This document shows, one piece after another, positions 7,161-14,099 of a stretch of 16,308 nt of DNA. The stretch comes from an uncultured Veillonella sp. GTDB taxonomy: Bacteria; Bacillota; Negativicutes; Veillonellales; Veillonellaceae. Numbering within the stretch: the first letter of the stretch is position 1; every line of letters begins with the position of its first letter. The notes beneath the pieces are model-generated. The model ran no database searches, was not told the origin of the DNA, and saw only the letters and a program-made list of their open reading frames with translations. The position numbers and the translations under genes were made by a program. The DNA is taken from assembly GCF_934190855.1 (NCBI RefSeq), contig NZ_CAKPTN010000027.1:1-16308 (forward strand), given 5' to 3'.

Positions 7161-8030
7161 ATGATTCCAATAGTTATCATATCCGGTTTTCTCGGATCTG
7201 GAAAAACAACATTCCTACAACATATACTAAAAGAACATAAATCTACAGATAAAATTCTCATCATAGAAAACGATTTTGGCGAAACCAGTCTTGATGCGGC
7301 TAATCTTTCCAAATCAGGTGCTACTATTCGGGAGGTTACATCTGGCTGTATTTGTTGCAGCTTGCAAGGCAACTTCCAACAAGCATTGCTCGATATTCTC
7401 CAAAACCATGAAGTAGATATTATCTATATCGAGCCATCTGGCGTCAGCAAATTAAGTGAAATCATCCATACTTGTAAGGATGAAGAAATTGAAAAATCCG
7501 CCTATGTTCACGCTTCAGTTACAACGGTAGATGCTATGCAGGCCCCTATGTTTATCAAAAACTTTGGGCTCTTCTTTAAGGATCAAATTGCTCATAGCGA
7601 TGCTATCTTCTTGAGCCATACAGAGGATGTTCAACAAACGAGCATTACAAAGCGTATGATTCGTGACTTAGCGCCTAATACGCCAATCCACGAAGAAGCA
7701 TGGGATACCCTTTCCCTACGAGACTACATCAAACGACTCTATCATTGTCACGATGACAACTGCTTGCATGACGAGCATCTATTTATGAGTCATACCTTTA
7801 AGGATTTGCGCACTCTTAGCCTCGTCCAATGGAAAACGATATTAGAAGGCATGCCAGATACTGTACTTCGTGCAAAAGGTATTGTACCAACCATAGAAGG
7901 ACCTCACGAACTTCAATATGGAACCCATTATTGTTCCCTTTCACCTACTGAATCTACCGATTATAGCTTAGTCGTTATTGGCACAGATTTTAATGTACCA
8001 ATGGTGCATAACGAAGTGTGTCAATCATGA
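7161..8030 (+). CDS. G3E GTPase, CobW/COG0523 family (putative metallochaperone)
   Basis: G3E GTPases deliver or insert metals, such as zinc, cobalt or nickel, using GTP hydrolysis. The 289-residue protein has Walker A GFLGSGKTT (9-17), the family metal site GCICC (Cys63, Cys65, Cys66), and the Walker B-type region IEPSG (90-94). A second candidate metal cluster, HCHDDNCLHDEH (195-206), precedes the C-terminal domain. The guanine-specificity motif, normally NKxD, reads SHTED at 152-156, so nucleotide preference may be altered. I chose ATG 7161 because AGGAGGT stands just before it and the Walker A region follows directly; an upstream in-frame start at 7122 would add 13 residues with no ribosome site. 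Its stop overlaps the next start (ATGA), implying translational coupling. The metal served cannot be told from the sequence. Confidence 0.88.
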   Translation: MIPIVIISGFLGSGKTTFLQHILKEHKSTDKILIIENDFGETSLDAANLSKSGATIREVTSGCICCSLQGNFQQALLDILQNHEVDIIYIEPSGVSKLSEIIHTCKDEEIEKSAYVHASVTTVDAMQAPMFIKNFGLFFKDQIAHSDAIFLSHTEDVQQTSITKRMIRDLAPNTPIHEEAWDTLSLRDYIKRLYHCHDDNCLHDEHLFMSHTFKDLRTLSLVQWKTILEGMPDTVLRAKGIVPTIEGPHELQYGTHYCSLSPTESTDYSLVVIGTDFNVPMVHNEVCQS

Positions 8031-9562
8031 TACCAGTTTATATCGTTACCGGTTTCATCGGTTCTGGTAAAAGCACATTCATTAACGAGCAACTACAACA
8101 CCGTAAAAAACTAGGTGGTACAGCGCTCATTAGTGCTGAAGAGGGCAGTGTAAAGCTTGCAAAAGAGCCGTTACAACTTGATTCTGATGCATTAAGCGCT
8201 ATCAGTCCGACGAATCCATCCTCTTATGACACTATAGCTAGTGAAATCGCAAACTATATCGAGCGAGTCAACCCCAAAGAGATTTGGATTGAGTGGAACG
8301 GTATGCTCGGCTTTCACCAATTAGAAGCCTTGTTATATAGTGAAAAGCTGAGTCATCTATTACAAATAGAAAAGGTATTATATATTTGTACCGATCAATT
8401 TATAGCAACTATACTACCTGGTTTAGGAAATGACGTAGCAAGCCAATTGTATAGTGCAGACTGTATTATCACAGAAACGCCTACACATCACGCTTTATTG
8501 CGTACCTATAACAGTGAAGCCAAAATTGTTACAAAGCCTAGTCCTGAAAAGGTAGAACAATTATGTCGTAATTCAACCTGGGGCCTCATCCCTAATCTAT
8601 TGGTCATCGGTATTACCACTTATATACTATTAGTTACTGCCTTTCGACACGATATTCCTTACTCTATACATCACTGCTTTGCCATTATTACGGGCCTCAT
8701 CATCGAAGCAATTCCGTTCTTACTACTAGGCACAGTGGGCTCAACGATTATTCGCTACTTTGTACCTCAACGGGTATTATTGAAACTCTTAGGCGATCAC
8801 TCTTGGAAAAGCTATGGTGCTGCTATGGTCAGTGGTTTGGCATTACCTATTTGCGATTGTGCCATCATTCCACTATTTAAGGCCCTCGTAGATAGAGGTA
8901 TTCCTCTATCTGTAGCACTCCTATTTATGCTGGCTAGTCCAATCATCAATCCCGTTACCATACTCTCTACATGGTACGCGTTCCCAGACAATCCTATGCT
9001 ATCCTTGTGGCGTATCGTTTTAGGTTTAGGTGTTGCTTTATTAGTGGCTCTATCCTTCCGATTCTGGCCTCCATCTACAGCCATTATGAAAGCTAGAACG
9101 CCTCAGGGCCTTAGCTATGAAGAAATCGTCTTAGAATCAGCTAAACCTAAGTATATCAATAAGAAGAGACTATTAATCCATATGGAAAAAGAGTTTTCCC
9201 AACTCTTATTCTATTTCTCCATGGCAGCTGGTGTATTATCTGTAGTCCAAGTATATGGCAAACCATGGCTACTTCAGGCAGGATTTGCATTACCAGACTT
9301 TGCCGCCATTCCAATCTTATTAGTATTAGCCTTCTTCTTCTCTATTTGTTCTACATCGGATGCTATCATCGGCAAGTCCTTAAGCACCTTATTCCCTATT
9401 AGCTCTGTTATGGGCTTCCTTATCTTGGGACCTATGCTAGATATTAAAAATGTGTATATATTAAAACAATATATGCCTACCGCATTTATTGTGCGCCTTA
9501 GCATAACCATTGCTGTTATGTCCTATGTAGCGGCTTTGGTGTATCAATTTCTATTAAACTAA
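8027..9562 (+). CDS. Fusion: G3E-like GTPase domain joined to an ArsP/YraQ (DUF318) permease
   Basis: The 511-residue protein has two parts. Residues 1 to about 185 begin with Walker A GFIGSGKST (9-17) and resemble a G3E GTPase. The CxCC metal site is absent, SAEEGS replaces the usual NDFG segment, IEWNG (88-92) replaces IEPSG, and no NKxD is evident. Residues from about 188 onward form a multi-spanning membrane protein of the PF03773 type. It carries LPICDCAIIPLFKALVDRGIPL (C276, C278), ASPIINPVT (303-311), and FSICSTSDAIIGKSL (438-452), the usual signature pair of this permease family. These permeases are linked to metal or metalloid export. ATG 8027 overlaps the preceding TGA by 4 nt; a GTG at 8018 is possible but lacks a site. 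The frame is continuous through the junction with no frameshift. Confidence 0.88.
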   Translation: MIPVYIVTGFIGSGKSTFINEQLQHRKKLGGTALISAEEGSVKLAKEPLQLDSDALSAISPTNPSSYDTIASEIANYIERVNPKEIWIEWNGMLGFHQLEALLYSEKLSHLLQIEKVLYICTDQFIATILPGLGNDVASQLYSADCIITETPTHHALLRTYNSEAKIVTKPSPEKVEQLCRNSTWGLIPNLLVIGITTYILLVTAFRHDIPYSIHHCFAIITGLIIEAIPFLLLGTVGSTIIRYFVPQRVLLKLLGDHSWKSYGAAMVSGLALPICDCAIIPLFKALVDRGIPLSVALLFMLASPIINPVTILSTWYAFPDNPMLSLWRIVLGLGVALLVALSFRFWPPSTAIMKARTPQGLSYEEIVLESAKPKYINKKRLLIHMEKEFSQLLFYFSMAAGVLSVVQVYGKPWLLQAGFALPDFAAIPILLVLAFFFSICSTSDAIIGKSLSTLFPISSVMGFLILGPMLDIKNVYILKQYMPTAFIVRLSITIAVMSYVAALVYQFLLN

Positions 9563-9658
9563 TACTTAGAAAATTAGTATTCATATTAATATTTACATCA
9601 GTACATTAGTACTTCAGCTCTAATTCAGTTCATAATTTATTACAAAGGAGATGATTTC

Positions 9659-10423
9659 ATGACATTAGGACTGAAAGATCGCTTTTCCATCGTGAAAGGC
9701 TTGTTATATCTCACATTGGGTATTTGTTGTATATACCTTATTGTGACAGGACGTTATTTAAACTATATTGCGCCCCGTTACGAACTTTTACTCGGTATTA
9801 GCAGTGTGGCCCTCATCTTGGGCGGTTTAGCGACGATTATTTGGGCTCCATCAAGATATTACAAACACAATTGGAAATCTGTAGTTCCTATTATTATTCC
9901 TATCGTATTGCTCATCGTTCCACCGGTACTCGTTCCATCTACAGGTGTTCACGGTGCCGTTCGTGTAAACGATGATACGAATAACTTTGACTTTACAAAT
10001 GACGCTATTGGCGAGGTTATTACGGTTAATAGTGAAAGCAAACAACCTGGCATTTCCAAAGACAAAAAAGAAATCGTTTTAAACTCCGATAACTTCTATC
10101 AAACCATTGTAAAAGTCGGATCTAATGCAGAGCAATATAAAGATTACACTGTATATATGACAGGCTATGTAAATCGCGAAGATAATACATTAAAGCCTAA
10201 CGAATTTACTATTTCTCGCATGGCTATGGCTTGCTGTATCGCTGACGTTGCCCCTATCGGCATGACTGCATTTAAAGCAGATGGAGACAGCTTACAAAAT
10301 GAACAATGGGTATCTATCGAAGGTAAAGTTTCTACTCGAGACTTCCACGGTCGTCAACAACCATATGTAGAAATCACAAAAATCAAATCAGCAGAACCAA
10401 TTTTAGGTTATGTTTACCCATAA
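9659..10423 (+). CDS. TIGR03943/DUF1980 family protein, putative permease partner
   Basis: A 254-residue membrane protein with three predicted spans near residues 12-29, 41-61 and 75-93, then a domain outside the membrane. The conserved block SRMAMACCIADVAPIGM (186-202) with a Cys-Cys pair (192-193), and the tail PILGYVYP, are typical of the family that accompanies YraQ-type permeases (YcgQ beside YcgR in Bacillus). The tandem cysteines are a plausible metal or thiol site. It starts 96 nt after the permease fusion with a strong AAAGGAG site. It ends just before a terminator, so it is taken as the third gene of the operon. Biochemical function is not established; a joint role with the permease is inferred from recurrent pairing. 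Confidence 0.85.
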   Translation: MTLGLKDRFSIVKGLLYLTLGICCIYLIVTGRYLNYIAPRYELLLGISSVALILGGLATIIWAPSRYYKHNWKSVVPIIIPIVLLIVPPVLVPSTGVHGAVRVNDDTNNFDFTNDAIGEVITVNSESKQPGISKDKKEIVLNSDNFYQTIVKVGSNAEQYKDYTVYMTGYVNREDNTLKPNEFTISRMAMACCIADVAPIGMTAFKADGDSLQNEQWVSIEGKVSTRDFHGRQQPYVEITKIKSAEPILGYVYP

Positions 10424-10440
10424 AACAAAATTACACAAAT

Positions 10441-10469
10441 AAAAACGAGGCTATACGCCTCGTTTTTAT
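10441..10469 (+). terminator. Bidirectional terminator between the TIGR03943 gene and bioY
   Basis: AAAAACGAGGC (10441-10451) and GCCTCGTTTTT (10457-10467) form an 11-bp stem with a TATAC loop and T-run. The mirror arrangement works on both strands. It ends the plus-strand operon 17 nt after its stop and could also stop bioY transcripts about 140 nt after theirs. Confidence 0.88.
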
Positions 10470-10607
10470 TAAAATGATTACGTTCTATGCAAATGTCTTA
10501 AAGTCTATATTATTAACTAAATTTAGAGACACATACTGTATGCTAATAATCATATCTATTTAATTAGAATATCTGTACAATTAAGATATTATCATCAACG
10601 CATTGCA

Positions 10608-11174
10608 TTAGTGATGTAGTTCTTTGATGATTCTTTTACCTAAAGATGCTGCTACAGCACAAAGGAAAATATCTGGACCTACTGGAATCAAGAAGCATGT
10701 AATAATAACAGCTTCAACACCAATGGGTTTGCCTAAGTACAAGTTCATAATGAAATATAAGTAGACCATACCAAGGCCATATACAATTAATAGATTTAAT
10801 ATGGAACCTACTAATAATCGTTTAAAGGATAAGGTGTCCATCGATTCAGCAATGCGCCCTACAACATAAGCCCCCACCATAAAGCCAATCAAATAGCCAA
10901 AGGTAGGTTGCAAGATATAACCAGGACCACCGCCAGAGGTAAAAATAGGTACCCCTATCAGGCCCAGTACAATATAAATGCCCACGCTAGCAGCGCCTAA
11001 ACGACTACCTAATACAATGCCCGCCAATGTGGTAAATAAGATCTGCAATGTAAACGGACAGTTAGGTAATGGTACCCGTATGAAAGCACCTACGGCGATC
11101 AAAGCCACAAATAGTGCAGTCATTGTTAGCTGACGGGTGGTAATGCGAGTTTGTTTCGATACGGTAGAACTCAT
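10608..11174 (-). CDS. bioY: Biotin transporter S component, BioY (ECF family)
   Basis: BioY is the integral membrane substrate-binding unit of ECF-type biotin uptake; it works with shared EcfA/A'/T subunits or alone. The 188-residue length is normal. The family landmarks are present: VPLPNCPFTLQILFTTLAGIVLG (34-56), LGLIGVPIFTSGGGPGYILQPTFGYLIGF (70-98), and the C-terminal PDIFLCAVAASLGKR. About six hydrophobic spans can be drawn. A GGAGG site lies 7 nt before the ATG at 11174. Transcription starts at a well-formed promoter overlapped by a BirA-like operator, so repression by biotin is expected. No biotin synthesis gene is in the window. The energising ATPases must be elsewhere. Confidence 0.95.
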   Translation of the reverse strand: MSSTVSKQTRITTRQLTMTALFVALIAVGAFIRVPLPNCPFTLQILFTTLAGIVLGSRLGAASVGIYIVLGLIGVPIFTSGGGPGYILQPTFGYLIGFMVGAYVVGRIAESMDTLSFKRLLVGSILNLLIVYGLGMVYLYFIMNLYLGKPIGVEAVIITCFLIPVGPDIFLCAVAASLGKRIIKELHH

Positions 11175-11220
11175 GGTATACCTCCATTAAAAAGACAATA
11201 ACAAACTACTACTTACCTAA

Positions 11221-11249
11221 ATTAAAGCACTTGTATTTTTAATTGTCAA
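11221..11249 (-). promoter_or_regulatory. bioY promoter
   Basis: Minus-strand TTGACA (plus 11244-11249) and TTTAAT (plus 11221-11226) are spaced by exactly 17 nt. This is the best -35/-10 pair in the window. The -35 lies inside the BirA-like operator, so bound repressor would block RNA polymerase. Confidence 0.75.
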
Positions 11250-11276
11250 CTAAAACGATTGACTTTTAGTTAACTA
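11243..11276. promoter_or_regulatory. BirA-like biotin operator upstream of bioY
   Basis: Half-sites TTGTCAACT (11243-11251) and AGTTAACTA (11268-11276) are inverted across 16 nt. They match the bacterial BirA operator pattern (TTGTnAACC, spacer of about 14-16, GGTTnACAA) at most positions. The symmetry extends inward as AACTAAAA/TTTTAGTT. The downstream half-site contains the -35 of the bioY promoter. Repression by biotinyl-AMP-bound BirA is the expected mechanism. Confidence 0.65.
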
Positions 11277-11450
11277 TATAGTCTAATACTATATATAACT
11301 ATAAATACTATATTTTTAAGACTTCTTATCTTTTTGACTATACCTTATAGTTATTGCCAACAGTTCATAATAACTAAAAGATATACTCATCTTCATGCAA
11401 AAAAGCATTGATTTCATCTTATATTCATATAACAAGATTAAATTATACGT

Positions 11451-11474
11451 AAGTAGATTGAGTAAAATCTACTT
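11451..11474 (+). repeat. Perfect 9-bp inverted repeat upstream of the PepSY gene
   Basis: AAGTAGATT (11451-11459) pairs with AATCTACTT (11466-11474) across GAGTAA. It sits 53 nt before the chosen PepSY start and 40 nt before its AGGAGG site. No T-run follows, so it is not a terminator. It could be a regulator dyad or a 5'-leader hairpin. The gap 11175-11527 otherwise contains the bioY control region and AT-rich sequence in which I could not fix a PepSY promoter. Confidence 0.4.
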
Positions 11475-11527
11475 TCACAAAATCGTAAAAACGAAAAATG
11501 ATATTTTGGTATCAGGAGGCATTAATT

Positions 11528-12115
11528 ATGAAAAATGTTAAGAAAGTATCCAAAGTTTTATGTGCTTTCGGCGTTAGTACAGTATTATTAGCAGGTGTAG
11601 TTGGCGCAGCTAGCAACCATGCTTACAACAATCATAGCAACTGGAACGGTGTTGGTAGCGTAGCTCCATCCGCTCAAGCTAACTATTCTGTTGATTACAT
11701 GGGCGCTGTTACAGTATTCCAACAACAATTCCCTGGCGCATCTGTTAAATCTATTTCCTACGACGCTAAACACAACCCTTACTATGAAGTAGAAGGTTAC
11801 TACAACAACCGTGAAGTAGAAATTAAAGTAGACGAAGCAACTGGTCAAATCGTTGGTAAAGAAGTAAAAGGCTACACAAAAGGTAATAAAGCGATCAATG
11901 TTCAAAACATCATCATCCCTGAAGTAGCTGAAACAAAAGCTATCGAAAAAGTTGGTGCTGACTTCCAAACAGTGGAATGGACTGTAGAACGTGAAAACGG
12001 TCGTGCTGTATACGAATTCGACATGACAACTGGCGGCGGCAAAAAAGCTGAAGTAAAAGTTGACGGCATGAACGGTAAAGTGTTAAGCGCTAAAGTAAAA
12101 AACACAAAATACTAA
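11528..12115 (+). CDS. Secreted protein with two PepSY-like repeats
   Basis: A 195-residue exported protein. MKNVKKVSKVLCAFGVSTVLLAGVVGAAS is a classic signal peptide, likely cleaved near Ala27/Ala28. A short Asn/Ser-rich stretch follows. Two PepSY-type units come next: one at about 55-114 (AVTVFQQQFPGASVKSISYD...VEIKVDEATGQIVGKEV) and a more diverged one at about 131-192 (ETKAIEKVGADFQTVEW...EVKVDGMNGKVLSAKV). Such domains are found in inhibitors of secreted proteases and in sensor-linked envelope proteins; the target here is unknown. I chose ATG 11528, which follows AGGAGG by 8 nt and opens directly with the signal peptide; an in-frame start at 11498 would add 10 residues with no site. No terminator follows until 12351, so the transcript carries a long structured tail. 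Confidence 0.85.
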   Translation: MKNVKKVSKVLCAFGVSTVLLAGVVGAASNHAYNNHSNWNGVGSVAPSAQANYSVDYMGAVTVFQQQFPGASVKSISYDAKHNPYYEVEGYYNNREVEIKVDEATGQIVGKEVKGYTKGNKAINVQNIIIPEVAETKAIEKVGADFQTVEWTVERENGRAVYEFDMTTGGGKKAEVKVDGMNGKVLSAKVKNTKY

Positions 12116-12124
12116 GATTTTAAT

Positions 12125-12386
12125 TCATCAAGTGAACCCTATCCTAACCCACTTAGATGACACACTACACATATAACACACATACTATACACACAGTATC
12201 CACTGGATACGCTCTCTAACACAAACTAACACACAAACTCAAAGAGCCCGTAGGACTCAACACGGGCTCCCTAACTCCTATCTCACACAATAGGAAATGG
12301 TCTGTGCTCACACACCACAGACCGAACGTTACACACACTATACTCCCTTTAAAAGACCTTGGATCGTTGAATCCAAGGTCTTTTTT
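12125..12386 (+). ncRNA. Candidate structured RNA: hairpin array with G-free ACACA linkers (3' UTR of the PepSY gene or separate sRNA)
   Basis: Five hairpins in a row precede a strong terminator. H1 TCATC-AAGTG with CACTT-GATGA (12125-12160, one bulged A, 15-nt C-rich loop). H2 GTATCC/GGATAC (12196-12210, loop ACT). H3 GAGCCCGT/ACGGGCTC (12244-12269). H4 TCCTAT/ATAGGA (12276-12295). H5 GGTCTGTG/CACAGACC (12299-12323). H4 and H5 loops share CTCACACA. Linkers are rich in ACACA: 12161-12195 (35 nt) and 12212-12243 (32 nt) contain no G at all, so they should stay single-stranded, and nearly all G lies in stems. Orientation plus is favoured by the AC-rich linkers and the T-run at the end. I found no convincing internal promoter, so processing from the PepSY mRNA is as likely as independent transcription. 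No known RNA family is recognised. Confidence 0.45.
12351..12386 (+). terminator. Strong terminator ending the PepSY transcript/hairpin array
   Basis: AAAAGACCTTGGAT (12351-12364) and ATCCAAGGTCTTTT (12371-12384) form a perfect 14-bp stem with a CGTTGA loop and a run of six T. It is the first good terminator after the PepSY stop, 235 nt downstream. Confidence 0.92.
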
Positions 12387-12398
12387 CTATTCAACACA

Positions 12399-12428
12399 AA
12401 AAGACCTCCCACGCAAGGGAGGTCTTTT
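12399..12428 (-). terminator. Terminator of metY, tandem with the preceding one
   Basis: AAAAGACCTCCC (12399-12410) and GGGAGGTCTTTT (12417-12428) form a perfect 12-bp stem with a 6-nt loop. On the minus strand the stem ends in TTTTT, which suits metY, ending 120 nt away. On the plus strand it is a backup stop. Its outer arms (AAAAGACCT/AGGTCTTTT) match those of the neighbour at 12351-12384. Confidence 0.85.
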
Positions 12429-12467
12429 GTATAAGTTTTTATAGGTTTGATAGTTTGTGTTCTATTT

Positions 12468-12489
12468 CTTAAGCGAGGTCTAGCTTAAG
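12468..12489. repeat. 7-bp inverted repeat in the metY 3' region
   Basis: CTTAAGC (12468-12474) pairs with GCTTAAG (12483-12489) across GAGGTCTA. No T-run follows on either strand, so it is not a stand-alone terminator. It lies in the metY 3' untranslated region, where it may protect the transcript end. The stretch 12429-12550 shows nothing else. Confidence 0.3.
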
Positions 12490-12550
12490 GATGTCATTTG
12501 TATTTTCTGAAAGTTTGATCTATAGCTTTTCTAAATGAAAAATTGAGAGA

Positions 12551-13822
12551 TTATGCTTTATCTAATGCTTGTGCTAAGTCTTCGATAATGTCATCTACAT
12601 TTTCAAGACCGATAGACAAACGAATCATGTCTGGTGTTACGCCAGCAGATTTTTGTTGTTCTTCGTTAAGTTGTGCATGTGTTGTAGATGCAGGATGAAT
12701 AACAAGGGATTTAGCATCGGCTACGTTAGCAAGGTTGGAGAAGATTTCCAAGGAGTCAACAAGTTTAATACCTGCTTCTTTACCGCCTTTTACGCCGAAT
12801 GTGAACACAGCACCAACGCCTTTAGAGAAGTATTTATCAGCTAATGCTTTGTATTTGTTATCTTCTAATTCTGGATAGCTTACCCACGCTACTTTTGGAT
12901 GTTTGCTTAAGAAGTCTACTACTTTACGAGTATTTTCAACGTGACGTTCTACGCGCAAGGATAATGTTTCAATACCTTGCAAGATTTGCCAAGATGCAAG
13001 CGGAGTAATGCATGCGCCTGTATCACGAAGCAATTGAGCACGGATTTTTACAGTGAATGGAATTGGCAAATCACCAAATACTAAACCGTTATAGTGTTCA
13101 TCACCTTCGGAGAAGCCAGGGTATTTACCAGAACCTTTATAATCAAATTTACCGGATTCTACTACGATACCAGCCAATGTTGTACCGTGACCACCAAGAT
13201 ATTTAGTAGCAGAGTGAACAACTACGTCAGCACCATGTTCTAATGGACGGAACAAGTATGGAGATGCGAATGTATTATCTACGATCAAGATGATATTGTG
13301 TTTATGAGCAATATCAGCTACTGCTTGCACGTCGATAAGGTTAATACCAGGGTTACCGATAGATTCGATATAAACAGCTTTTGTATTTTCATCGATAGCT
13401 GCTTCGAATTCTTCCAAATTATCTGGATTTACAAATTTAGTATGAATACCCAAACGTGGCAGTGTAGCTGTGAACAAGTTGTAAGTACCACCGTACAAAG
13501 TAGAAGCTGCTACGATATTGTCGCCAGCACTAGCTACGTTTAAGATGGAATATGTAATTGCTGCAGAACCAGATGCTACTGCGATACCAGCTGCACCACC
13601 TTCAAGTTGTGCCACACGTGCATCTAATACATCAGTAGTAGGATTGCCAAGGCGGGAATAAATGCCACCAGGATTAGTTAAGGCAAAACGACCAGCTGCT
13701 TCTTCCGCGTCTTTAAATACGAAAGATGTAGTTTGGTAAATAGGTACTGCACGCGCACCTGTTGGATCTACCGTTTGACCGGCATGTAATTGTAATGTTT
13801 CAAATCTGTATTGTTTACTCAT
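12551..13822 (-). CDS. metY: O-acetylhomoserine sulfhydrylase / aminocarboxypropyltransferase (MetY)
   Basis: PLP enzyme that makes homocysteine directly from O-acetylhomoserine and sulfide. The 423-residue length is usual for MetY, longer than cystathionine gamma-synthase at about 380-400. Seen are [10 protein letters not shown] near the start, YSRLGNPT (55-62), the cofactor aspartate in VDNTFASPY (Asp182), and the PLP lysine in [11 protein letters not shown] (Lys207). The insert [18 protein letters not shown] is characteristic of this subgroup, and [10 protein letters not shown] and [12 protein letters not shown] close the fold. Start ATG 13822 has an AAAGGAG site on the minus strand. It follows metA on the same strand, but a strong terminator at 14019-14079 and a promoter at 13876-13904 point to separate transcription. 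Acetyl rather than succinyl substrate use agrees with Glu111 of the neighbouring MetA. Confidence 0.93.
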   Translation of the reverse strand: MSKQYRFETLQLHAGQTVDPTGARAVPIYQTTSFVFKDAEEAAGRFALTNPGGIYSRLGNPTTDVLDARVAQLEGGAAGIAVASGSAAITYSILNVASAGDNIVAASTLYGGTYNLFTATLPRLGIHTKFVNPDNLEEFEAAIDENTKAVYIESIGNPGINLIDVQAVADIAHKHNIILIVDNTFASPYLFRPLEHGADVVVHSATKYLGGHGTTLAGIVVESGKFDYKGSGKYPGFSEGDEHYNGLVFGDLPIPFTVKIRAQLLRDTGACITPLASWQILQGIETLSLRVERHVENTRKVVDFLSKHPKVAWVSYPELEDNKYKALADKYFSKGVGAVFTFGVKGGKEAGIKLVDSLEIFSNLANVADAKSLVIHPASTTHAQLNEEQQKSAGVTPDMIRLSIGLENVDDIIEDLAQALDKA

Positions 13823-13875
13823 TATGACAACTCCTTTATATTAACTGTGAATTTAGTTCGTTGTTTATACCTAGT

Positions 13876-13904
13876 ATAGTACTATGCTTTAAAAATTATG
13901 TCTA
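13876..13904 (-). promoter_or_regulatory. Putative metY promoter
   Basis: Minus-strand TAGACA (plus 13899-13904) and TACTAT (plus 13876-13881) are spaced by 17 nt. The leader to the metY ATG would be about 45 nt, too short for a SAM riboswitch or T-box. Confidence 0.5.
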
Positions 13905-13925
13905 CTATTTTTTATATGAACTTAT

Positions 13926-13944
13926 CCATAACTTAAAACTATGG
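13926..13944. promoter_or_regulatory. Imperfect 19-bp palindrome upstream of the metY promoter
   Basis: CCATAACTTAAAACTATGG is symmetrical at seven of nine position pairs around a central A. It lies about 22 nt upstream of the putative -35. The position suits an activator site such as that of a LysR-type regulator, but no regulator can be named from the sequence. Confidence 0.3.
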
Positions 13945-14018
13945 TGAGCTTTAGAGATTACTAGCCTTGTTTCCAATGCCTACAAAGTGAGCTAATTCGT
14001 TTTCTTATAAGAAGTAGC

Positions 14019-14079
14019 AAAAAGCCCCTAATCACCTCTGACCAACGAGCTCATAAGAGACTAACAGAAGCAATTAGGG
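14019..14079 (-). terminator. Terminator after metA, 15-bp stem with a 24-nt loop
   Basis: On the minus strand CCCTAATTGCTTCTG (plus 14065-14079) pairs with CAGAGGTGATTAGGG (plus 14026-14040) over all 15 positions, using three G-U wobbles, and is followed by GGCTTTTT. The wobbles pair only in minus-strand RNA, which fixes the orientation. It begins 21 nt after the metA stop. Confidence 0.8.
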
Positions 14080-14099
14080 ACATAACGACTAACAACAGC

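Noticed and set aside
8018..8026. GTG start 9 nt before the chosen start of the GTPase-permease fusion
   Set aside because: ATG 8027 gives the usual ATGA overlap and places the first beta strand directly before Walker A; GTG has no better ribosome site.
11588..11968. 126-residue reading frame on the minus strand
   Set aside because: It is antisense inside the PepSY gene, and its Phe/Val-rich composition is what the reverse of that codon use gives.
12125..12428. Series of regularly placed hairpins and CA repeats as a CRISPR array or microsatellite
   Set aside because: The stems differ in sequence and spacing, there is no repeated unit of constant length with unique spacers, and the ACACA motifs are irregular, unlike a simple tandem repeat.
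13823..14018. SAM riboswitch or T-box leader upstream of metY
   Set aside because: The best promoter leaves a leader of about 45 nt, no S-box core or T-box sequence was found, and the hairpin at 14019-14079 is placed as the metA terminator.
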